Shown: positions 29,895 to 38,590, counted from the stretch's first letter. The stretch is DNA of 64,000 nucleotides from RGIG9115 sp045128915 (GCA_045128915.1 JBGVIT010000064.1:1-64000), one strand, 5' to 3'. Made by a program: numbers and translations. The notes: generated from the sequence alone by a model not told the origin.

Positions 29895-30941
29895 TTAACC
29901 AATTGTTGCGATAACGATTGTTTCTGGCATTTCGAGTGTTGGAACAACGCTCATAGAAACTTTTGTATCTACACGAACTGGGTCTTTTTCTTTCCATGAT
30001 GTAATTGCAACAGCTGTATCAACGATTTCACAATCTGCATCTGTTGTTCCACCAATAAGGTCAGCTTCTTCTGGAGTTGTTCCAAATACTGTTTTACCAA
30101 CAGCAATGCTTGGAAGAACTACAAATACATCGTCAGCAAAGAATTTAACCATTTTCTTTTCTGCTTTGTTGTAGTAACCTTTGTCATAGATGTAAAGTGT
30201 TGCTTGAAGTTCATCAAGAAGATATTGTTTAACTCTTGAATCACTAACTGTAACAGCTCCACCAAGAACGCTTGTAAGAGCAAGAACACTGTTTCTCAAT
30301 GCTTTAGATTTAATCATTTTACCATATGTTGCTCTGTTCATGATGATAGAGTCTGGTCTTACACCTGTTTTAGCTTCGATTTCATCCATGTATCCACGAA
30401 TATCCTCGATAGGTGTTGAAGTTTCTGGGTTATTCCATGAAGCTGTTTTCTTGTTTTCAGATGGAACACCATAGTCATAAGCGATAGCTTGACCGTTGCT
30501 TTCCATAGCAACAACACCAGTTGTAAGAAGCATAGCTCTCATGATTTCTCTTGTAAGTGTAGCATCTTCAAGCAATGTTTTGTTATCGTTGTAGATTTGA
30601 TTCAATACAGCGTCAATGTATGCTTGATTGTTTGTTGCAAGAACTTTAATCAATTCTTGTCTGATTTTTTCGTTGATAGACATTTTGTTTTTGAAGAAAG
30701 GAATATCAGTTGTAACTTTCTCAAAATCTTCTCTATCAAGTGGCAATGCTGGAACATCATATGCAGAAAGGTCTAATGGTCTAACATTTGGTCTCTTTCC
30801 TTTGAAATATGTTAATTCTGTTCCAAGTTGTTTTTCTGTTGGGAACCAAGCTTCAAGCAAGAATGGTTTTCTGTCTTGGTCTTCGTTTTTCCATCTTACA
30901 GATGTCATTTTTGAATTTACTACATCATAAATTGTACTCAT
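29895..30941 (-). CDS. Major capsid protein, lambda gpE-like
   Basis: 348 aa. Gene order and features such as KPFLLEAWFPTEKQLGTELT, KNKMSINEKIRQELIKVLAT, TGVRPDSIIMNRATYGKMIK and SVVPTLEMPETIVIATIG fit the phage capsid E family (HK97 fold, no N-terminal delta domain, which agrees with a separate scaffold gene). Follows the decoration gene without a gap. Confidence 0.9.
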   Translation of the reverse strand: MSTIYDVVNSKMTSVRWKNEDQDRKPFLLEAWFPTEKQLGTELTYFKGKRPNVRPLDLSAYDVPALPLDREDFEKVTTDIPFFKNKMSINEKIRQELIKVLATNNQAYIDAVLNQIYNDNKTLLEDATLTREIMRAMLLTTGVVAMESNGQAIAYDYGVPSENKKTASWNNPETSTPIEDIRGYMDEIEAKTGVRPDSIIMNRATYGKMIKSKALRNSVLALTSVLGGAVTVSDSRVKQYLLDELQATLYIYDKGYYNKAEKKMVKFFADDVFVVLPSIAVGKTVFGTTPEEADLIGGTTDADCEIVDTAVAITSWKEKDPVRVDTKVSMSVVPTLEMPETIVIATIG

Positions 30942-31324
30942 TATTTAGCCCCCCTTACAAATTTGATTTCTGTTAGTTGTGCTTCTACAGCTTCAACTTT
31001 AGTTTGAACATCTTCTGCAAGTCTGTAAAATTCAACATATCCTTGTGTAAGGATTGCGTCGTTTGTGTTACCGTCTGTAACATCTACTGTGTGTCTAGCG
31101 ATACCAGCAAGAACATCACCAGAAACAGTCAAAACTTCAAATCTGTCTTTGTAAACATTTTTGCCTGTTCCGATATAAAGAGGTGTTCCAGCTTTGATGA
31201 TTTTGCGACCATTGCTATCAGCTGAAACGCCAGTGTTTCCTAAAATGCAAGAAAGAGCGAAAGAGTTTTGTCCAGCGATAAGATAGTCGTTTTGATTGTT
31301 TGTAAAAGCTTCTGTCTTTACCAT
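30941..31324 (-). CDS. Head decoration protein, lambda gpD-like
   Basis: 127 aa. GRKIIKAGTPLYIGTGKNVY and VLAGIARHTVDVTDGNTNDA are typical of gpD-type capsid-stabilising trimers. RBS GGAGATTAAAAA. Overlaps the capsid start by one base. Confidence 0.82.
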   Translation of the reverse strand: MVKTEAFTNNQNDYLIAGQNSFALSCILGNTGVSADSNGRKIIKAGTPLYIGTGKNVYKDRFEVLTVSGDVLAGIARHTVDVTDGNTNDAILTQGYVEFYRLAEDVQTKVEAVEAQLTEIKFVRGAK

Positions 31325-31338
31325 TTTTTAATCTCCTA

Positions 31339-31887
31339 TTATTTATATAAGTCTTTAATTTCTTGTGAAGTTCTCTTCACAGGTTGTGGTTCATTACCAC
31401 TGGTTGCGTTTGCATTTGATTGAGAATTGCTTGATGGTTGTTTTGATTGAAGTTCTTCAATGATTTTCTTTTTACTGTCTTCTAAGAATTTTGTTCTTTC
31501 AGCAACAAGAGAATCAATATAAGCAAGACTTTCTTTTTCGTCGTCAGTGATGTGCTTTGTGAAAAGCTCAATTTCTGATTGAGAGAAATTAGATGCAAGT
31601 TTTGCTTTGGCTTTTTCGATAACAATGTCTCTCATTTGAGATTTTCTTGTTTTTTCCCATTCAGCCTGAAGTTTTTCAAATTCTTTTCTTTCGGCAGAAA
31701 GTTTTTCGTCAGCTGTCATTTTTTCTCTTTCTTGTTCTTGAGCAATTTTGGCTTTGTAGCTTTCTACGCCAGAATTAACTCCTTTGCTAATAAGAGAATC
31801 AACATAGCTTTCTAATTTTTTCTTGTCGAGTGCTTTGAATGAACCATCTTCGTTATTCTCCATAAATGAAGCGTAATCAAGTTCCAT
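31339..31887 (-). CDS. Scaffold protein (GP20-like)
   Basis: 182 aa from the ATG behind AGGAGGTAAGAGT. Predicted long coiled coil (EREKMTADEKLSAERKEFEK), the short helical ending TSQEIKDLYK and position before the decoration and capsid genes fit phage GP20 scaffolds. Confidence 0.85.
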   Translation of the reverse strand: MELDYASFMENNEDGSFKALDKKKLESYVDSLISKGVNSGVESYKAKIAQEQEREKMTADEKLSAERKEFEKLQAEWEKTRKSQMRDIVIEKAKAKLASNFSQSEIELFTKHITDDEKESLAYIDSLVAERTKFLEDSKKKIIEELQSKQPSSNSQSNANATSGNEPQPVKRTSQEIKDLYK

Positions 31888-32008
31888 ACTCTTACCTCCT
31901 AGTTCAAATTTACGAATACCCCCCGAGTTCAATTAAGCCCCCTGAGTTTATTAGCATTTGCCCCAATATAGTATTCATATAATATATTCACACACTTATG
32001 GTAGGGAC

Positions 32009-33580
32009 TTATTTGTCCTTACCATCTTTAGTGTTTGAACCTTGTTTGTTTGAGTCTGTTTTTGCTTTGTCGTTAGAGTTTTGGTTATTTTCAGTTTGGA
32101 ACTTACTCATAGCCTCTGTTCTCTTAACTTCATTAGCGAGAGCCAACTCAGTCTCTTCTTGCTTAGCTTTTTCATTAAGCTTAGCAACTGTTATAGCATC
32201 AGGAACCAATCTTGTAACCTCAAGTGCAGTTCTATCATTCATTCCAGCAGAACGAAGTGTAGCATATGCAGATGAAGAGTTTGATAGGTTTTCGTATTTG
32301 TTTCTGTTGTCTTTGATTTCGACATCTCTTGGTTTCATTTGTGAGAAAGGACAATCTGAAATGTTCTTACAGATAGCAAAGATTACTTTTAAAGCCTCAT
32401 TCTCTCCACATATAATGTCGTCAGTAACAATTCCAGCTTTGTTTTCAAGTGAACGGAAACCATTTCTGCTTTCAACAGCACTTCCTGTATCTCCACCACT
32501 TGCTTTTGTGTTTCTGTTTGGAATGTTTAACACTTCCTCAACTTTATCACATAGGAATTGTTGTAATGTCTCAACTTCTTGTTGATTGATTTTTGTATCA
32601 AGAACATCAATGTCTGGTTGAACAAGTGCACCTTGAATACTCTTAAATGAAAGTAGACCTTCTTTAAGACATTCTTTAATCCTTTTCAACGCACCCTGTG
32701 ATTCAGTATCAATATCTCTTAATGTAATAATGTAGTCAACAGATTGTTGAACATCGTCTACACGAGAGCTTGCTAATGCGTTGATAGCGTTGATAAGGTC
32801 CATTGCCAACTCAAAGTATGAAGTTCCGTCAAGACTTCTGTATTCGATAATTGGAATTTGCCCAAACATTAAAGGATAAGCATCATATGACTTTCCATCA
32901 ATATTAAACAATTTGTTGGTATAACCATCGGCACTTGGAACAAACTCCCATTGGTGCGTCTTGGTCCAAACTGTATAAACCTTTTCTGTGTTAATAGCCT
33001 GATATTTGTTGTTATAGACTGTTCTTTCACAAAAAGAAATCGCACAGATTTTGTTTCTTTCTATTGAATTGTCATAAACGCAATATGTGTTTAGTGGGTC
33101 AAGGTCTGTTATTGTTTTGTAGTAAACCCCGTTCTTCTTGTCTTCTTCACTTGCGGGAACAATATATTTATAAGCCAGACCACAAATTCCGTAGTTTAAT
33201 GTTAATTTTCTTAATTTGTGATTGTAGTTATCTTCATCAAGAGCATCGTTAAAGGCTTTCATTTCTTCTTCATTGTCTGTTTTTCTACTAGAAAATGTCA
33301 ATGAGTTTGAAAAACTGTATCCATTTATTGTGTTTACAGCAACGCTTGCATAATTTATGCCAATTTTGTTGTTTATGTCTGGTTGTTGAACTTTTTCTTT
33401 AGCCTTGATGTCTGTGTCGTTATAGTAATAGTTGAACAACCTCTTGATGTCTGCAACATTTTTTTCATGAAGGCTAAGAGTCGTTTGAATTATCTTTGGG
33501 ATAATCAGCTTATCTTCATTGATGTTGCCAGTAGGTTTTAAATCACATACAATTTTAATTCTTCCGTTTTGCACACCCAT
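32009..33580 (-). CDS. Portal protein, SPP1 gp6-like
   Basis: 523 aa. GINYASVAVNTINGYSFSNS, DPLNTYCVYDNSIERNKICA and EYRSLDGTSYFELAMDLINA follow the SPP1-type portal pattern. The C-terminus is a Lys/Glu/Asn-rich tail as in other portals. The 12-mer would form the DNA entry vertex and bind the large terminase encoded upstream. Confidence 0.88.
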   Translation of the reverse strand: MGVQNGRIKIVCDLKPTGNINEDKLIIPKIIQTTLSLHEKNVADIKRLFNYYYNDTDIKAKEKVQQPDINNKIGINYASVAVNTINGYSFSNSLTFSSRKTDNEEEMKAFNDALDEDNYNHKLRKLTLNYGICGLAYKYIVPASEEDKKNGVYYKTITDLDPLNTYCVYDNSIERNKICAISFCERTVYNNKYQAINTEKVYTVWTKTHQWEFVPSADGYTNKLFNIDGKSYDAYPLMFGQIPIIEYRSLDGTSYFELAMDLINAINALASSRVDDVQQSVDYIITLRDIDTESQGALKRIKECLKEGLLSFKSIQGALVQPDIDVLDTKINQQEVETLQQFLCDKVEEVLNIPNRNTKASGGDTGSAVESRNGFRSLENKAGIVTDDIICGENEALKVIFAICKNISDCPFSQMKPRDVEIKDNRNKYENLSNSSSAYATLRSAGMNDRTALEVTRLVPDAITVAKLNEKAKQEETELALANEVKRTEAMSKFQTENNQNSNDKAKTDSNKQGSNTKDGKDK

Positions 33581-33602
33581 AACTCCTTCACTTGATAATC
33601 CA

Positions 33603-33631
33603 CAAATAACAATTTTATTTTACCTTGTCAA
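33603..33631 (-). promoter_or_regulatory. Promoter before the portal gene
   Basis: On the - strand TTGACA (33631-33626), 17-bp spacer, TATTTG (33608-33603), 20-odd nt before the portal RBS. Confidence 0.65.
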
Positions 33632-33649
33632 GCAATTTTTTGCGTTTTT

Positions 33650-35605
33650 TTAAATTTTCCACAATTTTCTTAAAGAAAAACCTGCATTGATTTCCGAAAA
33701 ACGGTTCTGGCGGTTGAATAAACAGCGTTTTGAGAACATAGCAATCGAGTCAGGTGCGTCGTCGTGTTGTTTTTTGTTTCCACCTTCCAATTTAGAGTCA
33801 AATCTGGTGAAATCTGTCATAAATTGTGAAATTCTGTGTAATGGTGGATACAAATTTGGTGCTGGGAACTGAATGTTGGCTGTAATTGTAGCCTCTTCAT
33901 TCAAAATTCTCTCAAGTTTGTTCATTTTACCACGCTCTTTTGCTGTGTAGAACTCTAAAATCTTGCAATCGTATGCAAGTTCCTTGAATTTTTGCTCAAA
34001 AAGCGTTCCAAGTGTGTTATTTGTGTTGTTTTCGATGTAAAATTCCTTAACATTGTTATCAATTAAGAACCTAACAACCTTCATAAAGAACTTATTTGTC
34101 GGGTCAGACAGCTTTCCAAGTGATTTTTGCTCATAAATGCAGTCCAAGAAGAACGCATCTCTGGTTTCATCGTCAAAAGCAAACACTGGAAGTGAGAAAA
34201 AGTCCGCACCATTCTTTCTTGTAGGGTCCAAAACAGCAATTCTGTTAGGTTTTAAGGTCTTTGGAATCTCTCTGTATATCTTCAAATTGTTATAATCGAA
34301 GATTCTTGGCTCTCTACTAGTTCTAATTTGCCTATAAACTAGGTCAAACTCAAAAGGTTTTAGGTTATTTTGTCTTTCTTTGAGTTTTTTTGTTGAAATT
34401 AGCTTTGGAGCGTAGCTCTCGCCCTTCTCATCAAAGCAGTCAACAGTAATAACAACGGTTGAATAGTCGCTATTTCTTCTAACATCCCTGAATTTTGGGT
34501 CTTTTATCAAGTCACCAGCGTCTTCTAGTTGTCTAATCATGGTGTTTTGAATGTCATATTCGTTAAACATTGTTCCCAAAATGAAAACTGGCAACAATTC
34601 GTCTTCTTGTCTGGCATCCATATCGACATAGAACTTAGCAGTCATCTCTTGGTGAGCCTCGTCATTCTTCATTTGGTCAAATCCGTCAGATAAGTCGTCA
34701 ATAACCAATGCAACGAAAGTTCTGATAGAGTTGATGGCGGAATCACGACCTCTTGCAAAGTGACTTGCACGGATTCTTGGGTCCAAATCAGCCAACTTCC
34801 ACTCTTCTGATGTAGATTTTTCGAGGATTTTAGGTTTTCCTGTCGAAAAATAGTGTTTAAACTCTGGATAAATCAACGCTATCTTGTCATTTTCAATCAT
34901 TGCCTTAATTTGGTCGGCAAAACCGCAGGCGTTACCAGAGTTGTTCGACATACGAAGTATTCCGCTTGTCTTAAAGTAAATGTCGTTTAGACACAACGCC
35001 ATAAGTGAGTAGACATTTGCCACGAACGACTTTCCAGCACTAGGTTGAACGGCAAAAATGATTTTGATAGGCATAATTCCGTCCTTAAACTTTATTCCCA
35101 TTCTGGTTGCATTCATTCGGTCAGCAAAAAAGATACACTCTTGAAGAAGTGGCTTTCTTTTTGGAAACGCCCTGTTCTGTGCTGGTGTATCAAACTCAAA
35201 AACATTTATTATTCTCTCAATATGCCAACGAGCAGAGATTTCCATCATGAGCTTGATAAACTGCAAAAACATTTCCTTCTTTTGCATTGGAATCATCTTT
35301 ATCGCAAAGTTGTCGATATTTTCCATAATTAGTTCTCTAACTTTGTTAGCCTGAACATAAAATCTCTCAGCATATTCGCTTAAATTGAAGTCATAGTTGA
35401 TAACTTCATCCAAATCAAACGACTTGTTTTTTTCCTTAAAGGTCATTAGCTCGTTAAACGACCTCTCAATTTTCGCCATACATAATAAAACGAGGTCAAC
35501 CCTTTTTGATATTGTCTCCATTGGTTTGCCCTCTTTCTTAAGATGGTTTATCATTTTTATTCTTTCTTCCAAAAACGCAGAATAGTTGTCTACCAGTCTT
35601 TCCAC
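33650..35605 (-). CDS. Terminase large subunit
   Basis: 651 aa. A ~180-residue helical N-terminal extension precedes the ATPase: Walker A-like FAVQPSAGKSF near residue 190, Walker B FVALVIDDLSDG near 300. The nuclease half has RIAVLDPTRKNGADFFSLPV, VKEFYIENNTNNTLG and a final HDDAPDSIAMF acidic motif. All terminase motor and nuclease elements are present; the N-terminal extension is unusual in length. Confidence 0.88.
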   Translation of the reverse strand: MERLVDNYSAFLEERIKMINHLKKEGKPMETISKRVDLVLLCMAKIERSFNELMTFKEKNKSFDLDEVINYDFNLSEYAERFYVQANKVRELIMENIDNFAIKMIPMQKKEMFLQFIKLMMEISARWHIERIINVFEFDTPAQNRAFPKRKPLLQECIFFADRMNATRMGIKFKDGIMPIKIIFAVQPSAGKSFVANVYSLMALCLNDIYFKTSGILRMSNNSGNACGFADQIKAMIENDKIALIYPEFKHYFSTGKPKILEKSTSEEWKLADLDPRIRASHFARGRDSAINSIRTFVALVIDDLSDGFDQMKNDEAHQEMTAKFYVDMDARQEDELLPVFILGTMFNEYDIQNTMIRQLEDAGDLIKDPKFRDVRRNSDYSTVVITVDCFDEKGESYAPKLISTKKLKERQNNLKPFEFDLVYRQIRTSREPRIFDYNNLKIYREIPKTLKPNRIAVLDPTRKNGADFFSLPVFAFDDETRDAFFLDCIYEQKSLGKLSDPTNKFFMKVVRFLIDNNVKEFYIENNTNNTLGTLFEQKFKELAYDCKILEFYTAKERGKMNKLERILNEEATITANIQFPAPNLYPPLHRISQFMTDFTRFDSKLEGGNKKQHDDAPDSIAMFSKRCLFNRQNRFSEINAGFSLRKLWKI

Positions 35606-35606
35606 A

Positions 35607-35951
35607 CTAACCCTCCATTTTTGTTTCTATCATTTCACACAACGCTTTAAAGTAATCAAAATCAACTGTGAGCACCTCGCAGATTCTGTCGATATTCTCT
35701 TCAAAGAATCTATCTTTGTCCAATCTGTTGATAAGATGGTTTATGTTTTGAGGCGTAGTGCCATTGTATCTCTGTGCAAATTGAGCATATGTGATGCCCT
35801 TGATGTATAAAAGCCACTTTATAGCAATCCCATACGGACTAGGATTATGAGTGAGCTGATACCCACCACTTCTTGGCTTCATACCATTTTTGCTCTTCAT
35901 TGTGAACATATACGCTCTGGTTGCATCAGAACTTATCCTTTTTTGGTCCAT
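35607..35951 (-). CDS. HTH protein upstream of the large terminase (possible small terminase)
   Basis: 114 aa from the ATG behind AAGGAGGGAATACG. The C-terminal half (IKWLLYIKGITYAQFAQRYN ... NINHLINRLDKDRFFEENID) reads as an XRE-like helix-turn-helix. It ends 1 nt before the large terminase start. Position favours a packaging DNA-recognition role; a late regulator is the alternative. Confidence 0.6.
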   Translation of the reverse strand: MDQKRISSDATRAYMFTMKSKNGMKPRSGGYQLTHNPSPYGIAIKWLLYIKGITYAQFAQRYNGTTPQNINHLINRLDKDRFFEENIDRICEVLTVDFDYFKALCEMIETKMEG

Positions 35952-36114
35952 GCTTTTCGTATTCCCTCCTTTTCTCGACAGTCCAACAATCGTAGCCACA
36001 CTGAAAAAGATATTTGTGTTCAACTTTTATCTTGAATACATAGTCTGGGATTGACTTCATCCAAAGATTACAGTTTTTTCCACAAACAGAACATCTTATT
36101 TCGTCTCGCTTCAA
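35926..36114 (-). CDS. Small zinc-finger-like protein
   Basis: 62 aa, TTG start behind GGAGACGACGGAG. Two Cys pairs (CSVCGKNC and CGYDCW) form a likely zinc site. Overlaps the HTH gene by 26 nt. Confidence 0.6.
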   Translation of the reverse strand: MKRDEIRCSVCGKNCNLWMKSIPDYVFKIKVEHKYLFQCGYDCWTVEKRREYEKHGPKKDKF

Positions 36115-36130
36115 CTCCGTCGTCTCCCTT

Positions 36131-36472
36131 CTATTTTTTCTTGGTTTTCTTGCTTACATCTTTTGCTCTTTCGTAAAGCTTCAAAAAGTCTGATGTTGTC
36201 ATTCCCATTGCCTTCATCAAACAAATAAGCAAACCTTTTTCAGGGTCATACTTCTCGCCTTTCTCAGGTGTTGACATAAACACATCTTCGCCAATTTTCA
36301 AAACAGTTCTCTTGTTTTGGAAATACACCTTGCCGAATTTAACGAGTTGACTTGCAGGATATTTTGGTTTCTTAACCTTTCTTGGCAAATATGGAATATT
36401 GTACTTTTTGCTAAGACAATCTTCAAGTCTGTCAAAACCATACACACTTACATCAATCCAATCTTCAAACAT
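36131..36472 (-). CDS. First late-operon protein, unknown
   Basis: 113 aa. N-terminal Tyr-rich segment, basic patch PRKVKKPKYP, then PEKGEKYDPEKGLLICLMKA and a Lys-rich end (KKTKKK). RBS TTGGAGGTAAAAA. It is the first gene after the late promoter, so it could be a DNA-binding or packaging accessory. No family recognised. Confidence 0.6.
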   Translation of the reverse strand: MFEDWIDVSVYGFDRLEDCLSKKYNIPYLPRKVKKPKYPASQLVKFGKVYFQNKRTVLKIGEDVFMSTPEKGEKYDPEKGLLICLMKAMGMTTSDFLKLYERAKDVSKKTKKK

Positions 36473-36491
36473 TTTTTACCTCCAAACTTCT

Positions 36492-36518
36492 ATTTTATAC
36501 CACTTTATACCATTTTAT
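36492..36518 (-). repeat. 10-bp tandem repeats over the late promoter
   Basis: On the + strand ATTTTATACCACTTTATACC and then ATTTTATAATC: two and a half copies of a 10-bp unit [CT]TTTATACCA in helical phase, covering the -10 region. Looks like an operator. Confidence 0.6.
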
Positions 36519-36530
36519 AATCTTTGTCAA
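36502..36530 (-). promoter_or_regulatory. Late operon promoter
   Basis: On the - strand TTGACA (36530-36525), 17-bp spacer, TAAAGT (36507-36502); TATAAA at 15 bp is an alternative -10. About 30-40 nt before the first late gene. Confidence 0.7.
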
Positions 36531-36582
36531 ATATTTTTTAGGATTTTGGAAAAGAATATTTTTGAACACTTTTGAACGGAAT

Positions 36583-36655
36583 TAAAAAGAGTAGGCTCCT
36601 GCTCCTACTCTTCCGCATATATATCGTCGGTTTAGCTCGTTACCCGACTATTATC
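36583..36655 (-). ncRNA. Candidate small RNA C
   Basis: A short unit between promoter-like TTGACA (36685-36680; -10 TAGACT at 18 bp) and a strong terminator AGAGTAGG/CCTACTCT (36611-36604/36595-36588) with five T. Body hairpin GTCGG/CCGAC (36648-36644/36630-36626). No ORF inside. Third of three tandem units. Confidence 0.6.
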
Positions 36656-36685
36656 AGTCTAATTTGTTTGACCGTTTTTTGTCAA
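36656..36685 (-). promoter_or_regulatory. Promoter of small RNA C
   Basis: TTGACA (36685-36680) with TAGACT at an 18-bp spacer. The -35 partly overlaps the end of unit B's terminator. Confidence 0.5.
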
Positions 36686-36772
36686 ATGAAAAGAACCCCT
36701 TTTCAGAGGTCCTTCCCACGGAGCTGTTAAGCCCATGAAATGATAGAAATCTTACACCGCCACCTTCGTGGC
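36685..36772 (-). ncRNA. Candidate small RNA B
   Basis: About 85 nt from the promoter at 36779-36807. 5' hairpin GCCAC-GAAG-GTGGC (36772-36759), a middle single-stranded region, and terminator stem GGACCTC/GGGGTTC (36712-36706/36699-36693) followed by TTTT. No ORF with an RBS. Best supported of the three units. Confidence 0.65.
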
Positions 36773-36778
36773 AATCTT

Positions 36779-36807
36779 ATCGTACCACTTCTATTTTTCC
36801 GTGTCAA
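36779..36807 (-). promoter_or_regulatory. Promoter of small RNA B
   Basis: TTGACA (36807-36802), 17-bp spacer, TACGAT (36784-36779). It begins within the T run of terminator A. Confidence 0.8.
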
Positions 36808-36884
36808 ATAAAAATGGCGAGGATTTTCCCCGCCGTTCGGTGGACCTAGTTCCATCACAACTTACTGGAACAGCCCTATGATAA
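36806..36884 (-). ncRNA. Candidate small RNA A
   Basis: Hairpin GTTCCA/TGGAAC (36871-36866/36854-36849) and terminator stem GGCGGGG/CCTCGCC (36834-36828/36822-36816) followed by ATTTTTATTT. A perfect TTGACA at 36900-36895 precedes it but a good -10 at the right distance is missing, so it could also be the 3' UTR of the metalloprotease gene. Confidence 0.5.
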
Positions 36885-36912
36885 AAATCGGTTGTGTCAA
36901 CCTACTATCATT

Positions 36913-37425
36913 CTAGCATTTGTTTGATTCATTGTCAACAACTTTGCGATAGCCTTCCTCAACCGCTTTAGCGGTTTCTTCGATTTTTGACATTTGACTC
37001 GCTATCCAATCTACCAGCGTTTCGTTGCCGTAATACTCTGTCAGCCCACACTCGTAGAACCACGCATGGACCAATTCGTGCCTGATTACCCTTCCGATGT
37101 CATGCTCTCCCAGACTTTTGGCATACAGCAATTCCTTCGTCTCTACATCACACACCCCAGCACACAACTCGCCGTTTCTCTCTACTTTGTCGCACACCGT
37201 AACTTTGTATGGCTCGCCCTTGATGTCGACATTTCTCACCATCCCAATCTGTGCCAACGCCTCTGGACTCGACATATACTTCATCATGTCGTAGCAAACC
37301 TGTGCCTGCGACTTCTCTTCAATCGGCACAACCATCTCTGGTCCACTAGAATTGTGAATCTCTAATCTCCCTCTCTTCTCTGGACTCGTCTTCACATACG
37401 CCAAAATTTTTTCATTCTCCGTCAT
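36913..37425 (-). CDS. Zinc metalloprotease, HExxH (SprT/ImmA-like)
   Basis: 170 aa. VIRHELVHAWFYECG near residues 117-131 gives the HExxH site, with a downstream Glu (NETLVDWIASQ) as third ligand. RBS AGGAGGGCAGGCAA. Base composition is visibly richer in G+C than the rest of the window, with C-ending codons, so it looks recently acquired. It has its own promoter and lies between early and late operons. It might cleave a host or phage repressor, as ImmA does, or act on DNA-protein crosslinks, as SprT does. Confidence 0.8.
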   Translation of the reverse strand: MTENEKILAYVKTSPEKRGRLEIHNSSGPEMVVPIEEKSQAQVCYDMMKYMSSPEALAQIGMVRNVDIKGEPYKVTVCDKVERNGELCAGVCDVETKELLYAKSLGEHDIGRVIRHELVHAWFYECGLTEYYGNETLVDWIASQMSKIEETAKAVEEGYRKVVDNESNKC

Positions 37426-37501
37426 TTGCCTGCCCTCCTACCACCATCACTTGCTGGTACACCACGATTCCACACAATTCTACCCTTTCTTCCATGCACC
37501 C

Positions 37502-37531
37502 ATCTTACCATGACCCGCTTGACCATGTCAA
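37502..37531 (-). promoter_or_regulatory. Promoter of the metalloprotease gene
   Basis: On the - strand TTGACA (37531-37526), 18-bp spacer, TAAGAT (37507-37502), ~75 nt before the start. From 37532 to 37695 I see nothing else recognisable. Confidence 0.65.
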
Positions 37532-37695
37532 GCGTTTTACCCCCTTTTGGTTTCTTAGAAGTGTCAGGTGGGGTACCTAGGCGTGCTGAAAAATGCTTTG
37601 CTACCCCCCGCACCCCGTTGTTATTGTTATTGTTATATAACTAAAAATCGTTGTAAATGCTGATATTATCGGGGTTTATGTTTTTTAAATTTTTA

Positions 37696-37724
37696 TTGTT
37701 TTGGGGGTTGCATTATGCTATAAT
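37696..37724 (+). promoter_or_regulatory. Promoter of the rightward early operon
   Basis: TTGTTT (37696-37701), 17-bp spacer, TATAAT (37719-37724). Confidence 0.7.
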
Positions 37725-37730
37725 ATAGAC

Positions 37731-37886
37731 ACATACGAAAGATAGCGACCGCCACCCAACAACCTATATTTATAGGGGTTGCGGACGGGGTTGGTGTCTT
37801 GACATAACAACAACGAACGGAACAACCAAAAAAAGGCGGTGTTTAGAGTTTTTCGTATGCAAAAAATTTATAGGAGATTATTTATT
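37731..37886 (+). promoter_or_regulatory. Structured 5' leader
   Basis: About 155 nt between the promoter and the first start codon. CCTAT-ATTT-ATAGG (37763-37776) sits inside CACC-AA/TT-GGTG (37753-37796) with further G+C-rich pairing around it, unusual in this A+T-rich genome. Could be a stabilising leader or a regulatory RNA. Confidence 0.45.
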
Positions 37887-38543
37887 ATGGAAAAAATCAA
37901 AAATCAAAACAAACAAGATGAAAAAGTCGAAACAAACGAAACAAACGAAACAACAATTGCAAAAAATGGCAATGTTAGTTTCAAGCAAACTTATTTATTA
38001 TCATTTAATAGTGAAATGTTAAAAACACCACTCGCAAAAAAAGTAAAAGAACATATTAAAAACACTATATCATATAATATTGACAAGTGCGGATTTATTG
38101 ACACTATCACAAGCGACACAACAATTTTAACATTAAATTTAATGCGTGAAATGTTTGCAATTAGAGACAAGAACGATAAACACAAAATTGACGATAGCGA
38201 CGAAACAACCGACGAAATAACAACCGCATCACAACAAAACGCAAAAAATGCTATTGTCGAATTTATGCAAGACAACTCAATCACATTTATCAAAAAATTA
38301 ATTGTAAAAAGTTTATGCGAGGCATACAACGGCGACAACTTCAAAAAAGTGAAAGAAACAAACACGGCAACCCGTGCCGAATATATTTTAGCTGATAGCG
38401 GTTTTTCGTTTGTCAAGTTTGTTAAACAAGTGATGAAAAAAATTATCACACACAACGGCAAATATAAAATTGTATGCGACACCGAAACAAACACAATTAG
38501 TTATCAAGTAATTGATGATGTTGTTGAAGGTATTGAAGAATAA
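37887..38543 (+). CDS. First early gene, Lys/Thr/Asn-rich protein of unknown function
   Basis: 218 aa from the ATG behind TAGGAGATTATTTATT; the open frame extends 16 codons upstream without an RBS. The N-terminal ~40 residues are low complexity (NETNETTIAKNG). The rest is mixed, with YNIDKCGFIDTITSDTTILT and GFSFVKFVKQVMKKIITHNG. Has its own promoter and terminator, so it is likely made early and in quantity. No family recognised. Confidence 0.75.
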   Translation: MEKIKNQNKQDEKVETNETNETTIAKNGNVSFKQTYLLSFNSEMLKTPLAKKVKEHIKNTISYNIDKCGFIDTITSDTTILTLNLMREMFAIRDKNDKHKIDDSDETTDEITTASQQNAKNAIVEFMQDNSITFIKKLIVKSLCEAYNGDNFKKVKETNTATRAEYILADSGFSFVKFVKQVMKKIITHNGKYKIVCDTETNTISYQVIDDVVEGIEE

Positions 38544-38570
38544 AGGGGGGCGAAAGTCCCTCTTTTTTTA
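38544..38570 (+). terminator. Terminator of the first early gene
   Basis: AGGGGGG pairs with TCCCTCT around a CGAAAG loop (two G-U pairs), followed by a long T run. Confidence 0.8.
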
Positions 38571-38590
38571 TTTTTTTATTTTTTTTACTA

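Noticed and set aside
37422..37613. 63-aa - strand frame upstream of the metalloprotease
   Set aside because: It contains the TTGACA/TAAGAT promoter of the metalloprotease gene, has a GTG start without RBS, and its composition looks non-coding.
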